From Fasciola hepatica (lineage: Eukaryota > Platyhelminthes > Trematoda > Plagiorchiida > Fasciolidae), in the NCBI GenBank assembly GCA_948099385.1, contig CANUEZ040000165.1:7080501-7144500 (forward strand): DNA of 64,000 bases. The letters are read 5' to 3'. Below are positions 43,445 through 53,440 of this stretch, piece after piece. The position numbers and the translations under genes were made by a program. The notes under the pieces were generated by a model. It saw nothing but the letters and a program-made list of their open reading frames with translations. It had not been told where the DNA came from and did no database searches. Numbering within the stretch: position 1 is the first letter of the stretch; each line of letters begins with the position of its first letter.

Positions 43445-46400
43445 GTGTCAAAGTTGCCGGCTGCCCATTCGCTAACCCTACCTTCGTGTAAAAATCTGTA
43501 TTCCAAACGGGAGCTGTTAACGGACTACACTGTTATGCAGTCTCGTATCTTCAACCCTCCTCGGACAAATGGAAATGTCGTTATATCAGACACTTCAGAG
43601 ATCCCGCACTTCTTAAGGGGTTTGTCTACATCGGATCCTAGTACCGCCCGACACCATAGCGTAACCGGCCCTCCGTTTTCCAACATCGCGCCATACTACG
43701 CAACAGCTCATAGACCAAACCTCCCAATTCACGGCGCTGATTTGCCACCTGCATATGGACATGCTAGTCAGACCAGGAATCTAGACTGTTCCGCACCACA
43801 CAATCTACTTGACCAACCTAACTACCCAAAACTAAATACCAATAACAGTATCTCTTTGGTTCTTTTTAATAGCCGATCCATAATAAACAAAATTCGGCAC
43901 TTACGACATCTGGCCACTAGTTCTAATTATGATATAATCTTGATCACTGAAACTTGGTTAACCAATTACACTCCAACAGACCAGATTTCTCTTGTAGGCT
44001 ACAATGTCTTCAGAGTAAATAGGGAAACTCGACGCGGTGGAGGTTGTTTGGCATTTGTCAAGCAAACCTTTAATACAACGGCGCTTCATCATCCTCTACT
44101 CGACTCTATTCCCGATTCACTTTGGCTAACTGTCCACATTCCTGGCTCTCAACTTCATGTTGGATGTGTTTACCGCCCACCAAGCGAAAATTTCTCCGGA
44201 CTCTCATATCTAATTGATGCGTTTGAATACCTATCCTTACTGCCCTCAAGTATGAAAGTTATTGCTGGTGACTTTAACCTGCCCAAGATAGCTTGGCCAT
44301 CTTTATCTGCACCCGCAAACCTTTTACCATTTGTAACAAGTATTACTGTAGGAGGGTGGGTACAGCATATCCGCTCTCCTACGAGAAAAAACAGCACTTT
44401 AGATCTCATTTTCACCCATGGCGTCCCTCATATATTTGTCTCAATCTCCCGAAGTTTGCCCGGTAGCGATCACAATCTGGTTAACTGCCGCATTCCCACT
44501 CACCCACAGCCTAACCTGAAATCACACTGCATCAAACCCTCTCCTCTCCCTGACTGGAAGGTTCCCCCTGCTACAATTCGACAAGCTGATTGGAGTGAGT
44601 TTTTTCTCTCTCGTGACCCACAAAACGCCACTGATATTTTCTATGCACAGTTCTTCAGATGTCTTAATAGGATTACCTACCTCCCCCAGCAAAGGAATAA
44701 TAGGAAATCCCATATCACTTCGCTGCAAACAAAGTATGCCAAGCTCCAAAAAATTCATGAAAATACACACGACTTTGCAATTCTTATTCAACTTTTTCGC
44801 CTCACTTCTACTATCCAAAAGCTTGAAGAAACTACACTACGTAACCAGGAAACAAAAGCTCTGCGACACCAAAATAGATCTCTTCGACTGTCATTATTGT
44901 ACAGGACCAGAACCTCTCATAATCATGGAAATATCCCGCACACTGTTTCAATGGACAGTGTATCCGCCTCTACTCCCCTTTCTATTGCAGAGGCCTTCAA
45001 CTCATTCTTCGCCTCAACTATGGCCCCTATTATTAATGTTGACCCTCCGCCTCTTCCCCTAGTTACCGCTTCAACTCTGTCCACAGTGGAATTTGACGCC
45101 TCAATTATCTCCCAATTATTAACCACTTTCAAGCCATCATCTTACCCAGGACCTGACGGCTTACCGCCCACTGCAATAGTTAAATGCGGACCTGACTTAC
45201 CTTACCTACTACTGAATATATTTACTCTATCAATGAACTCCAGTCTGGTGCCTGCAAACTGGAAATGCTCAGTCATAATCCCGCATCACAAGAAAGGTCC
45301 ACTGCATGAGGTAACAAACTACCGTCCCATTAACCATACACCTGTCCTCTCTCGGCTAATGGAAAAAATCGTAAAAGAACACATCGTCAAGCACCTCTTT
45401 CAATTGGACGTTATTAATCCTCGACAACACGGCTTCCTTCAATCAAGATCTTGCGCAACCTGCCAGCTCGATTTTTTAAATCTCATCACTGAAATGGCAG
45501 ACAGTGGAATGGCCCTTATAGTACTTTACTTGGATATGTCAAAGGCATTTGACCGCGTGCCACACCCACATCTTCTAGCCAAAATCCGATCGTTTGGCAT
45601 TACTGACCCTTTACTATCTTGGATTAATTCTTACCTGTCTAATCGCTCTCAGGTTGTCTCGATAAACGGACACTGTTCCAAGCCTAAACCAGTTACAAGC
45701 GGTGTTATACAGGGTAGCGTCCTTGGCCCTCTGTTGTTCCTCATGTATATAAACGACAAATTCCTCTCAGTGAGCCATGGCACCCCATTTCTTTTTGCTG
45801 ATGACATTAAAATTGTATACTCATTCAAGCCTGAATGCATCGCCTCGGCTATCTTAAACATCTCTAAAGACATATCTGCACTCCATAGATGGTGTTCAAC
45901 TTGGCAGATGAATTTTTCTGCCGACAAATGTGAGGTTCTTACATATAAATGCAAGCTACCTCCAGGATCCTTAACCGTTTGTGGTTCAACCATTGCTAAC
46001 AAGCAAATAGTTCGGGACCTTGGCTTGAACTATTCCTGCACATTTAATTTCTCGGAATATTCGGCCCTCCAAGTCGCTAAGGCCAGAAAGTGTCTAGGGC
46101 TAATATTTCGCTCCTTCCAACTTCGAGACTGCATTCTTTTCCTTTATAAATCTCATGCCAGGCCTTTATTAGAATACTGCCCACTGATCTTTTCTAGTAT
46201 GCGGAAATCAGACAGAATTGGTATCGAGTCAGTTCAACGTAGTTTTACCAAGCGACTGATTGGATGGAGCTCAGCCCTCACTTATAAAGAACGCTGCTTA
46301 TTTTTTAAACTAGACCCTTTATGGCTTCGCTGTATGAAACTGAACCTTATCTTTTTGTATAACATCCTTCACAGTCGGACATATACTTCTAATCCACTGC

Positions 46401-46666
46401 ACTTTGCGCCCGTTTCTAGCTATCCACTACGTTCTAGAATTCTTACCCTTTCAACCCCTATTACCAACACCAGCTTACGTTCACATTTCTTCATCATAGT
46501 GTACTCTAACTTATGGAATAAATTACCGTTAGAAATACGCAGTTCTACTTCCAGCCATCGGTTTAGAAGTGCGTTGGATAAATTCCTCACGGTTACCCAA
46601 ACCTTACAGCTCCTAAATGTAGACATGTCCGATGACCAAGCCTATGAGAAGGGTCTAGACTTTTGA
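43445..46666 (+). CDS. LINE-3 ORF2, apurinic-type endonuclease and reverse transcriptase
   Basis: An open frame of 1073 codons. The first codon is GTG; the first in-frame ATG is 43535, giving 1043 residues. The N-terminal ~130 residues are unassigned. The endonuclease (~135-350) has NSRSIINK, ITETWL, YRPPS, GDFNLP, LDLIFTHG and SDHNLV, so all catalytic motifs are present. RT (~580-850) has NYRPINHTPVLSRLMEK, LYLDMSKAFDRVPH, GVIQGSVLGPLLFLMYIND and FLFADDIKIVY (about residue 784). The C-terminal domain has RSFTKRLIG and ERCLFFKLDP. Nothing visible prevents activity, so this is the best candidate source of enzyme for the 5'-truncated copies of its own type. RT clade (CR1 versus other Jockey-group) is tentative. 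Confidence 0.9.
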   Translation: MSKLPAAHSLTLPSCKNLYSKRELLTDYTVMQSRIFNPPRTNGNVVISDTSEIPHFLRGLSTSDPSTARHHSVTGPPFSNIAPYYATAHRPNLPIHGADLPPAYGHASQTRNLDCSAPHNLLDQPNYPKLNTNNSISLVLFNSRSIINKIRHLRHLATSSNYDIILITETWLTNYTPTDQISLVGYNVFRVNRETRRGGGCLAFVKQTFNTTALHHPLLDSIPDSLWLTVHIPGSQLHVGCVYRPPSENFSGLSYLIDAFEYLSLLPSSMKVIAGDFNLPKIAWPSLSAPANLLPFVTSITVGGWVQHIRSPTRKNSTLDLIFTHGVPHIFVSISRSLPGSDHNLVNCRIPTHPQPNLKSHCIKPSPLPDWKVPPATIRQADWSEFFLSRDPQNATDIFYAQFFRCLNRITYLPQQRNNRKSHITSLQTKYAKLQKIHENTHDFAILIQLFRLTSTIQKLEETTLRNQETKALRHQNRSLRLSLLYRTRTSHNHGNIPHTVSMDSVSASTPLSIAEAFNSFFASTMAPIINVDPPPLPLVTASTLSTVEFDASIISQLLTTFKPSSYPGPDGLPPTAIVKCGPDLPYLLLNIFTLSMNSSLVPANWKCSVIIPHHKKGPLHEVTNYRPINHTPVLSRLMEKIVKEHIVKHLFQLDVINPRQHGFLQSRSCATCQLDFLNLITEMADSGMALIVLYLDMSKAFDRVPHPHLLAKIRSFGITDPLLSWINSYLSNRSQVVSINGHCSKPKPVTSGVIQGSVLGPLLFLMYINDKFLSVSHGTPFLFADDIKIVYSFKPECIASAILNISKDISALHRWCSTWQMNFSADKCEVLTYKCKLPPGSLTVCGSTIANKQIVRDLGLNYSCTFNFSEYSALQVAKARKCLGLIFRSFQLRDCILFLYKSHARPLLEYCPLIFSSMRKSDRIGIESVQRSFTKRLIGWSSALTYKERCLFFKLDPLWLRCMKLNLIFLYNILHSRTYTSNPLHFAPVSSYPLRSRILTLSTPITNTSLRSHFFIIVYSNLWNKLPLEIRSSTSSHRFRSALDKFLTVTQTLQLLNVDMSDDQAYEKGLDF

Positions 46667-48615
46667 ATCGCGCAAACACCGGCGGTCTATGACAGATGAA
46701 ATTAAATAACCATTCTTAGTTTTTCCGCCTTCTGCAATCGAAAAACTAGTATCAGAGAGTTACTGTCTATTATTGTTGCCTCTTTGTATCGATTCTCATT
46801 TATCCTCAGCTGGGAGCATCCCAGACTGCGCTCCTCTACTTTTTCTCTATTTCCAGACCTTCATTCGTGCGTACCTTTCTCTCGATGACTCTTAATACTC
46901 TGGAGACCACACCGGTCACTAACCCGGCCTACGCATCTACGTGACCGTTGGCTATTCATACGCTACCCGAATGACGCTTCCTTGGTTACGTTCCGGGATC
47001 CCCTGGTGCCTGGTTGCCTGATCGCGGACTTCCTGATGCCCACGGCCGTTTGGCCCCACCAAGAAAACTCATGTCAATCACAACGGTGCGAGGCGCGGTC
47101 AGATCCACCGCACTGGCCGGCGCACATCGGGCGTGCAGGCCAACTGCAATGATACGCGGGCGCAACTAGGCCGGCGGATCGCACCTCCTGTCACCAGAAT
47201 TGGTTTTCAGGTTGGGTGTCAAGCGCACGGCCAGCCTCACCCACTAGTGCCAACTGCGGATTGAAAAACAACATCCCCTGCATATTACTGCTGCCACCCA
47301 TTGCCTCCTCCAACGTTCCTGAACAAGGTTTACCATACCGGCATTTATATCCATCGACTTACCTTTTATTTGTCTGAGCTGATGCCATGTTTACCCTCAT
47401 TCTATTATATCCAGTTACCGGATTCTGTACCCCAAAACATGAAACGGTTTCACTGTTCAGATCTTTATTATGAATATGACAATTCCTGGTATACTCTTGA
47501 AGAGACCATTCATCCAATTGGTAATTTGTATGTCACAACTACATTTATCTAAACAAAACCATCATTTAAAGATTCGTCTCTCACCTGCCAACAATTCCAC
47601 ACAAAATGAAATGGTCCTCCTTCCAGCGCTTCATCGGCGTGACACCACCTTTATGTTCAGTGTATCCTTCCGTTGCACCTTTTCTCATTCAGCCATTTGC
47701 ATTTCATGACAGTTGCATTGGCAATGAAATATTCACAATCCAGGACAAAAATAGTTCGACACTGAGAAAGCTATTTCTCCAAACATTTGCTGGCAATGAA
47801 CTATACGTATGCCAGTTTACTGACCTTCCAGTTGTTTCCCAAATACCCCATGTCAGACTCTTACCAGCGCATCCCGTTAAGCGATTCTTTACATGTTTTG
47901 ACAGTATCGTTTATGCACCACCCCCTTGAGACTTCATAAGATCATCGTATATCAACTGCTGTTGTCAAATCGTGTTCACCAATTAACCTGAAACGAACCC
48001 TTTATTCGAATCGTGTTTCACTCACCTGTACACTTTCGTCACTCTGCTCCAGTGAAATTTCCAGGCTCGGGCAGCTACATCCACCTCTTTATGAGGGCGT
48101 TCTCCACAACCTCTTGATGAACAGCAAATACCAATTCCGTGGTTTCACGGACTGTTTTATATACGCATTCCCCCTCCTCGAAAGACACCACAAATCCTTA
48201 GGTATTATATTTCTGCTATTTTCCGGGTCATCTGGACTACTGGTTTAAGTGCATGTCCTTCATCACCCAAAATTCTCCAATTTTTCGTTGGTGATTTTTC
48301 GAAAATTTTCTTTGTCAGTTTACTCACCCTTGCGACTTTACATCGACGCTATCCAAAATACTGCGCATTTTTACTTCATCGCCGCTTTACTTCATCACGT
48401 ATCTCGAAGGCGGAGCCTTTTTCACTCAATTCGCAAGTGTACGTCCCCCCGACCTTCAAACTCAAATATGCCGGGCAATCCTTCGTGCGACCACTAAAAC
48501 CTGTACACTTTTAGGCTGCATTTACCCAAATGAATATCCAAGGAACCTTTTTGTGACCTCAGCTGTATCATATGATCATGCAATCGAGCATGCTTCGGGT
48601 GTCTCCGAAATAAAC

Positions 48616-48616
<1 letters not shown>
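46667..48616 (+). other. LINE-3 3' UTR
   Basis: About 1.95 kb. It contains open frames of 83 codons (47301-47552) and 107 codons (47606-47929) with unusually protein-like composition but no domain I recognise. The end block TGATCATGCAATCGAGCATGCTTCGG is shared with the truncated copies at 40010 and, on the minus strand, 21780. Confidence 0.65.
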
Positions 48617-48650
<34 letters not shown>

Positions 48651-48652
48651 GT
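48617..48652 (+). repeat. (ATT)n tail of LINE-3
   Basis: About ten ATT units followed by ACCAGT and the right copy of GGTCA. Confidence 0.88.
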
Positions 48653-49360
48653 GGTCAAGGTGTGGAAAATTCCCCTCAATCTCGGCGAATACCAATATTT
48701 CCTCGAAGAGGAAGGACTATGGCCAACCCGATATATATGGATCAACCGGAAAACCGGGTGAAACTAGCTCAGACCATAGAAGCCCGGGATCTGGGAACGA
48801 TGGTAAGTGATGACCTTAGGCCAAGTCGCCAACACCAGAAATTATTGCAGAAAGCACGTGGAGCCTTGCGCCAGCCAAGGAGGGCAGTCAGCTCCAGGAA
48901 ACCGGGGGTCTTATTACCACTGTACAGGGCTTTTGTGAGATCTCATCTAGAAGGCTGTGTCCAAGCTTGGAGAAAATGTCTGGTGGGAGGGATCGAGGCT
49001 CTCGAGCAGCTACATCGGCGATTCACGCGATGGTTCAGAGAATACGAAAGTTCGTTCTAAGAACGGAGGTTGGAGCAACCGGGGCCATTTTCTCGAAACA
49101 GAGGAAGAGGAGGCGAACTCGTAGTGGCTTTCAGAGAACTAAAAGGGTTCACGGAAGCACGAGGTTACAGAGGGGCCTTATTTCAGCTGCGAGGGAATGG
49201 CTACCTAAGAGAACATGCACTGACTGTCAAGAAAGGGTGGACGTTGACTAGAATCAAAAGCCAGTCTTCTACAACTGGGCAGCTGATAACTGGAATAGCT
49301 GCCAGGGGATTTGGTAAGCTCCAACACAGTGGCCGAATTCAAAAGATCAGATAATGTGTG
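48653..49360 (+). pseudogene. LINE-4, 3' half: RT end and C-terminal domain
   Basis: It resumes the LINE protein interrupted at 41751: PLNLGEYQYF, then EARDLGTMVSDDL, PLYRAFVRSHLEGCVQAWRK and, in another frame from 49070, VVAFRELKGFTEARGYRGALFQLRGNGYLREHALTVKKGW. The blocks match LINE-6 at 56300-56800 (KDLGVIMDN, PIYQAIVRPHMEYCVQAWAP). One frame change occurs at about 49060. It is the 3' half of the decayed element at 39245-41751. Confidence 0.75.
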
Positions 49361-49570
49361 GGTAATTCTATTTGAAGGTATATGACAAAGAGCCTGTGCC
49401 AGCTTTATTCGTTAGACAACTAACTGGCTCCTTTCGTTTCGGTTCTCGTGGAATCCTTATCTGGTACCAGCCACATCCACTTTAACATATTTATAATCGG
49501 GGATATTGACCGTGACGTGTGTATGACTAACGGCTGTGATCCGAAAGGTTGTTAAAGAGAGAGGAGATTG
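49361..49570. other. LINE-4 3' flank and unassigned spacer, ends with left gypsy target duplication
   Basis: No gene. ATTG at 49567-49570 is repeated at 54730-54733. Confidence 0.5.
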
Positions 49571-49879
49571 TTTAGTCGAACGCACGACTTGTGGACTCAA
49601 TTCCCGTCCAGCGAATAAAGACGCAGAACGACAGCGATTGATGGTTTTTGTACTTGTATTGATTGCCCTGTATGAAGTACAGGAGAAGGGAGGCTGATCG
49701 AGCTAATCACCAGAGCTGATGAGCTGGAGCGCGCCTTGCCGTTTTGACGTAGTGTGACGAAGGTTCTTCTTTTTTTCAACGTGTTCTTATTTTCACACCG
49801 GTGGACTTAAACAAGGCGCGCCTAAGCTCTAAGCTCGCGATTGTATTTTATTGAATTTGGTGTCTGCGAAGCCACTACA
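49571..49879 (-). repeat. 3' LTR (minus sense) of CsRn1-like gypsy element
   Basis: 309 bp, starts TGTAGTGGC on the minus strand and ends CGACTAAA. An AATAAA lies on the minus strand at about 49848-49853. Confidence 0.93.
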
Positions 49880-50287
49880 CCAGTCCCCCTCCAGAAGGAC
49901 GACCGAGTAGGAGAACTTCGACCTAAGAGAGCGTCGTGAGTTGAGCCAAAAGCCAGCTGAATAGTTCCAGCTGGAAAAGGTTTGTGCTCAGCACCTCTAA
50001 GGTGATCTAAGGACCTCTGGGCCATATATAGCCGCAGAGAAGGTTACTCACGCGTGAACTGGTGGGGTATCCTCTCCCCGTGCTCTCTATCTAGAAACCT
50101 TAGGTGGGGACAGGGACGTGCCAAACCATGTACAAGGCACGTAGGCAACAACAACAAAAAATGGTAATGTTCATATAGTGACACATGTCCATTGTTAGTG
50201 GTGTGCCAGATCCTTCCTAGGTAAACAACGACTGACCCTAGAAGAGATAAGAAAAACTGGATACAGTATGCAATCAAAAGAGGAAAT

Positions 50288-53143
50288 CTATGTAAGAACA
50301 ATAAAGTCAACGAATCGTGCAGGGAAACGAACATGCCTACCAGACCTGGTGGAACGTGATGGGGAGTCGACCTGTGACTCACGCGTGCTGGAGCTAGATG
50401 TTGTTGGGGTCGGGCAAACGTCTGTGTTTTTACCATCGACGGGCAACGGCGTAGGCTGGGTTTCCGAGTCGACGAACGCTGGCTTAAGGCGGTCGATGCT
50501 GACGGTTTCTTGCCGACCATTGAGATCGATGATGAACGTTTTTTCTAAACGCCGAATGACTTTGCGCGGGCCAGAATAAGCTGGAGTCAACGGGCGGCGG
50601 CTCGGCGTACGCAGAAAAACGTGCGTGCACGTATGTAGGTGACTGGGAATAAACGACGGCCGATCTGTCGAACGGACAGGAATACCAATCTTCTGACGCA
50701 TGTAGATCATGAGACGTTGAGTGTAGTCTCCAATGTTGGGGAAAGGTGCGCTCACCTTGGGTGCGACAAATTCACCAGGGAGACGAGCGGTGGCGCCGAA
50801 TGTCATGGACGCAGGTGTGCAGGGAGTGTCTCTGCGCAACGTATTGCGAATGCCCAATAAAACGAGTGGTAAGACGTCCGTCCACTGAGGATTGTTGTGA
50901 GCACTGAGCGAAGTTTTGAAGTGCCGGTGAAAACGTTCGACCAAGCCATTTGCCTGGGGGTGATAAGCTGTGGTGCGAATACGCTTAGTGCCAGTCAGTT
51001 GGAGGAGATTGTCGAAAGTGGCAGATTCAAACTGAGCTCCTCGATCGGTGGTTACTGTGGTAGGACAACCAAAGCGGGAAATCCAGTGTTCCATGAACGC
51101 ACGGGCGACAGTTTCACTGGAAACATCCGGAATGGGTATGGCCTCGGGCCAACGAGTGAAACGATCAATACAAGTGAGTAGATAGATCATACCTCGGGAT
51201 GGTGGCAAAGGTCCCACAATGTCGGCGTGCACGTGAGCGAAACGGGCGTCTGGAGTCTCAAAATTTCCGACTGGACTGGTGGTATGTCGCTGAATTTTGG
51301 CTCGCTGACAAGCAATGCAGTTACGTGCCCACTGACGAACGTCGCGATCCATGTTTGGCCAAACAAATCGGGCACAGACTAGTTTGCATGTGGCCTTGAT
51401 ACCCGGATGGGATAGACCGTGCAACACATCGAAAATTGGACGGCGATGTGAAAGTGGTACGATTGGCCTTGGGTGATCCAAGGTGGTGTCGCAGAGGATA
51501 GTGCCAGCAGATGACGGAAGAGGCAAAGCCCGCACTCGGAGACTTGTATCGTGAATGGTTTGTTGAAACTCAGTATCCTGCTGGCTTCGTGCCAGGTCCT
51601 CGAGATTGATACCGAGAGCAGCGGGCGACCCAAGACTGTGGATCCTGGAAAGAGTATCTGCAGCCACATTAGCTGACCCGGAGATATGACGAATGTCAGT
51701 AGAAAATTGTGATATGAAATCCAGCTGGCGAATTTCTCGTGGGGAATGACGATCAGACGCGTTGCGGAAAGCATACGGTAGTGGCTTGTGATCTGTGAAA
51801 ATGAATTCCCGTCCTTCCAGCGCGTGGCGAAAGTGACGTATGGCGGTGTAGACGGCAAGTAACTCACGACCAAACGCACTGTATTTGGATTCTGCGGAAG
51901 ACAGGCGGCGTGAGTGAAAAGCCAGAGGCTCCCAGGCGCCGTCCACGGCCTGCTGGAGAACGCAGCCAAGTGCGACATCGGAAGCATCAACAGAGATACT
52001 GACGGGAGCATGGGGATCCGGATGACGGAGAAGAACCGCAGACGACAAGGCCTGTTTGAGCTGAAAAAAGGCCTCCTGGGCTTGATCGGTCCAGATGAGG
52101 GTTCGTTGTTTGCCCCGCAAAAGATCAGTGAGCGGTTGCATCAGGGTGGCGCAATGTGGAATGAACCGGCGGTAATAATTGACAAAGCCGTTAAAACGTT
52201 TGAGCTGTTTGAAGGACTGTGGAAGTGGAAATTCAGCAATATCACTGACCTTGGTTTCAGCCGGACGAATGCCGTTGGCGTCGATGATGTGACCGAGGAA
52301 GAGCAATGACGGCTTCCCTAATTCAGTCTTGGCGGCATTGATGGTAACACCGTGCTCTGTTAACCGCTGGAAGAGCTGTCGAAGATGAAGCTGATGTTCG
52401 TCAACGCTGGGGCTGGTGACGAGAATATCATCGATGTAAGAGTGAACGAAGGGCAGCCCGCGGGTAACACCGTCAATAAACCGCTGGAACGTTTGGGACG
52501 CGTTGCGCGAGCCAAATGGCATACGGAGAAACTCAAATAGACCAAACGGAGTGGTAACGGCGGTTTTTGCAACGTCCTCGTCGGCGACCGGAATTTGATG
52601 ATAGGCCCGGACCAGGTCGATTTTGCTGAAGATGGTGGATCCAGCCAGAGCAGACGTGATATCATGAATGTGAGGCACAGGATATCGATCTGGCGTTGTG
52701 ACCTGATTGAGGCGACGATAGTCACCACACGGACGCCAGTCGCCCGAAGTTCTCTTCGGCACCATGTGCAATGGAGATGCCCACGGGCTCTTCGAAGGAC
52801 GGATGATGCCTAGGTCCAGCATTTTCTGGAATTCAAGACGAGCGACGGCCAGTTTGTCTGGGGCTAGGCGACGCGGACGGGCAAAAACAGGAGGTCCAGC
52901 GGTACTGATGTGATGTACAACAGCCGAGCGCACCACGGGTAAGTGGTTTGCCGGTCCGGTTAGAGACGGAAACTCAGCTAAAATTTTGGCGAAGGTATCG
53001 TTGGCGATAGGAGCTACGGACGGTCGAACAACGTTGACCAAGCAGACAGATCCAACAACAGCACGATGAGTCACAGGGTCGGTTAACTTACGAGAAGCGG
53101 GATGTAACGAAAGGTTGAAATGATGCAGAAAATCAACTCACAA
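50288..53143 (-). CDS. gypsy pol: RT, RNase H, integrase
   Basis: The open frame is 928 codons from 53074 down. The codon there is GTG, and the frame actually continues upstream to a TGA at 53140-53138, so pol is normally part of a longer gag-pro-pol product. [34 protein letters not shown], and YIDDILV near residue 212. RNase [16 protein letters not shown] and FTDHKPL. Integrase: [18 protein letters not shown] (zinc-binding HHCC), HADIVGPLP (D), [10 protein letters not shown] (D) and [13 protein letters not shown] (E). A C-terminal [12 protein letters not shown] plus SIDRLKP tail follows. All catalytic residues are intact. The last ~50 residues are Ser/Thr-rich. Confidence 0.92.
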
Positions 53144-53440
53144 GATGGGCTGGGAAACGTCAGCAATGACAAAGTCCACTGAAAAAAACGACGCAACCCC
53201 AGATCTAACTTGAGACGCCTAGTACCAAAAGTGGATATACGAGACCCATTGGCGGCCTGAAGCTCTAAAGTGTGCCGGTGCTGACGATCAGAAGGGTTAG
53301 GGGGAACGACACTGATCTGTGCGCCAGTGTCAATCAAAAACTGACGGTGGGAGATGAGGTCCTTGATAAATAGAAGACGGCAGGGTGTAGGGAGGCCAAC
53401 GAGCGCTGCCGTACCTACACGTTGGCCGACGAGTTTCCCT
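53083..53440 (-). pseudogene. gypsy protease, reached by -1 frameshift from gag
   Basis: The minus-strand frame from about 53440 contains RQFLIDTGAQISVVPP, an intact DTGA retropepsin active site. It lies in the -1 frame relative to gag, with 16 bases between the GGGAAAC heptamer and the gag stop. After a run of T at about 53184-53190 the conserved [11 protein letters not shown]...DFLHHFNL block continues in another frame, which carries a TGA at 53140-53138 (probably a changed Gly codon) before joining pol. These two lesions make this copy defective for pol expression unless they are sequence errors. Confidence 0.8.
53371..53440 (-). promoter_or_regulatory. candidate programmed -1 ribosomal frameshift signal in gag-pro overlap
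   Basis: On the minus strand the heptamer G GGA AAC (53439-53433) is in the zero frame of gag, the X-XXY-YYZ form. After a 5-base spacer comes an 8-bp stem, GGCCAACG (53427-53420) with CGTTGGCC (53401-53394), and an 18-base loop. The loop segment TGTAGG (53419-53414) can pair with CCTACA (53391-53386), or ACGGCAG (53412-53406) with CTGCCGT (53383-53377), either giving an H-type pseudoknot. The gag stop lies at 53417-53415. Confidence 0.75.

Larger units (their letters stand above)
41752..48652 (+). mobile_element. CR1-like LINE-3, largely intact, nested in LINE-4/5
   Basis: About 6.9 kb containing an open ORF1 (41816-43435), an open ORF2 (from 43445) and a 2-kb 3' UTR ending ACCATT(ATT)n at 48617-48647. 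GGTCA occurs on both sides (41747-41751 and 48653-48657) and is a candidate target duplication. The host LINE protein continues across it. The 5' end is slightly truncated: residues aligning with the first ~20 of LINE-2 ORF1 are missing, although in-frame sequence from 41762 (GPKRTIRTSR...) still matches LINE-2. Confidence 0.88.

Noticed and set aside
50268..50579. 103-codon plus-strand frame and neighbours at 50639-51399
   Set aside because: Antisense shadows of the gypsy pol gene.
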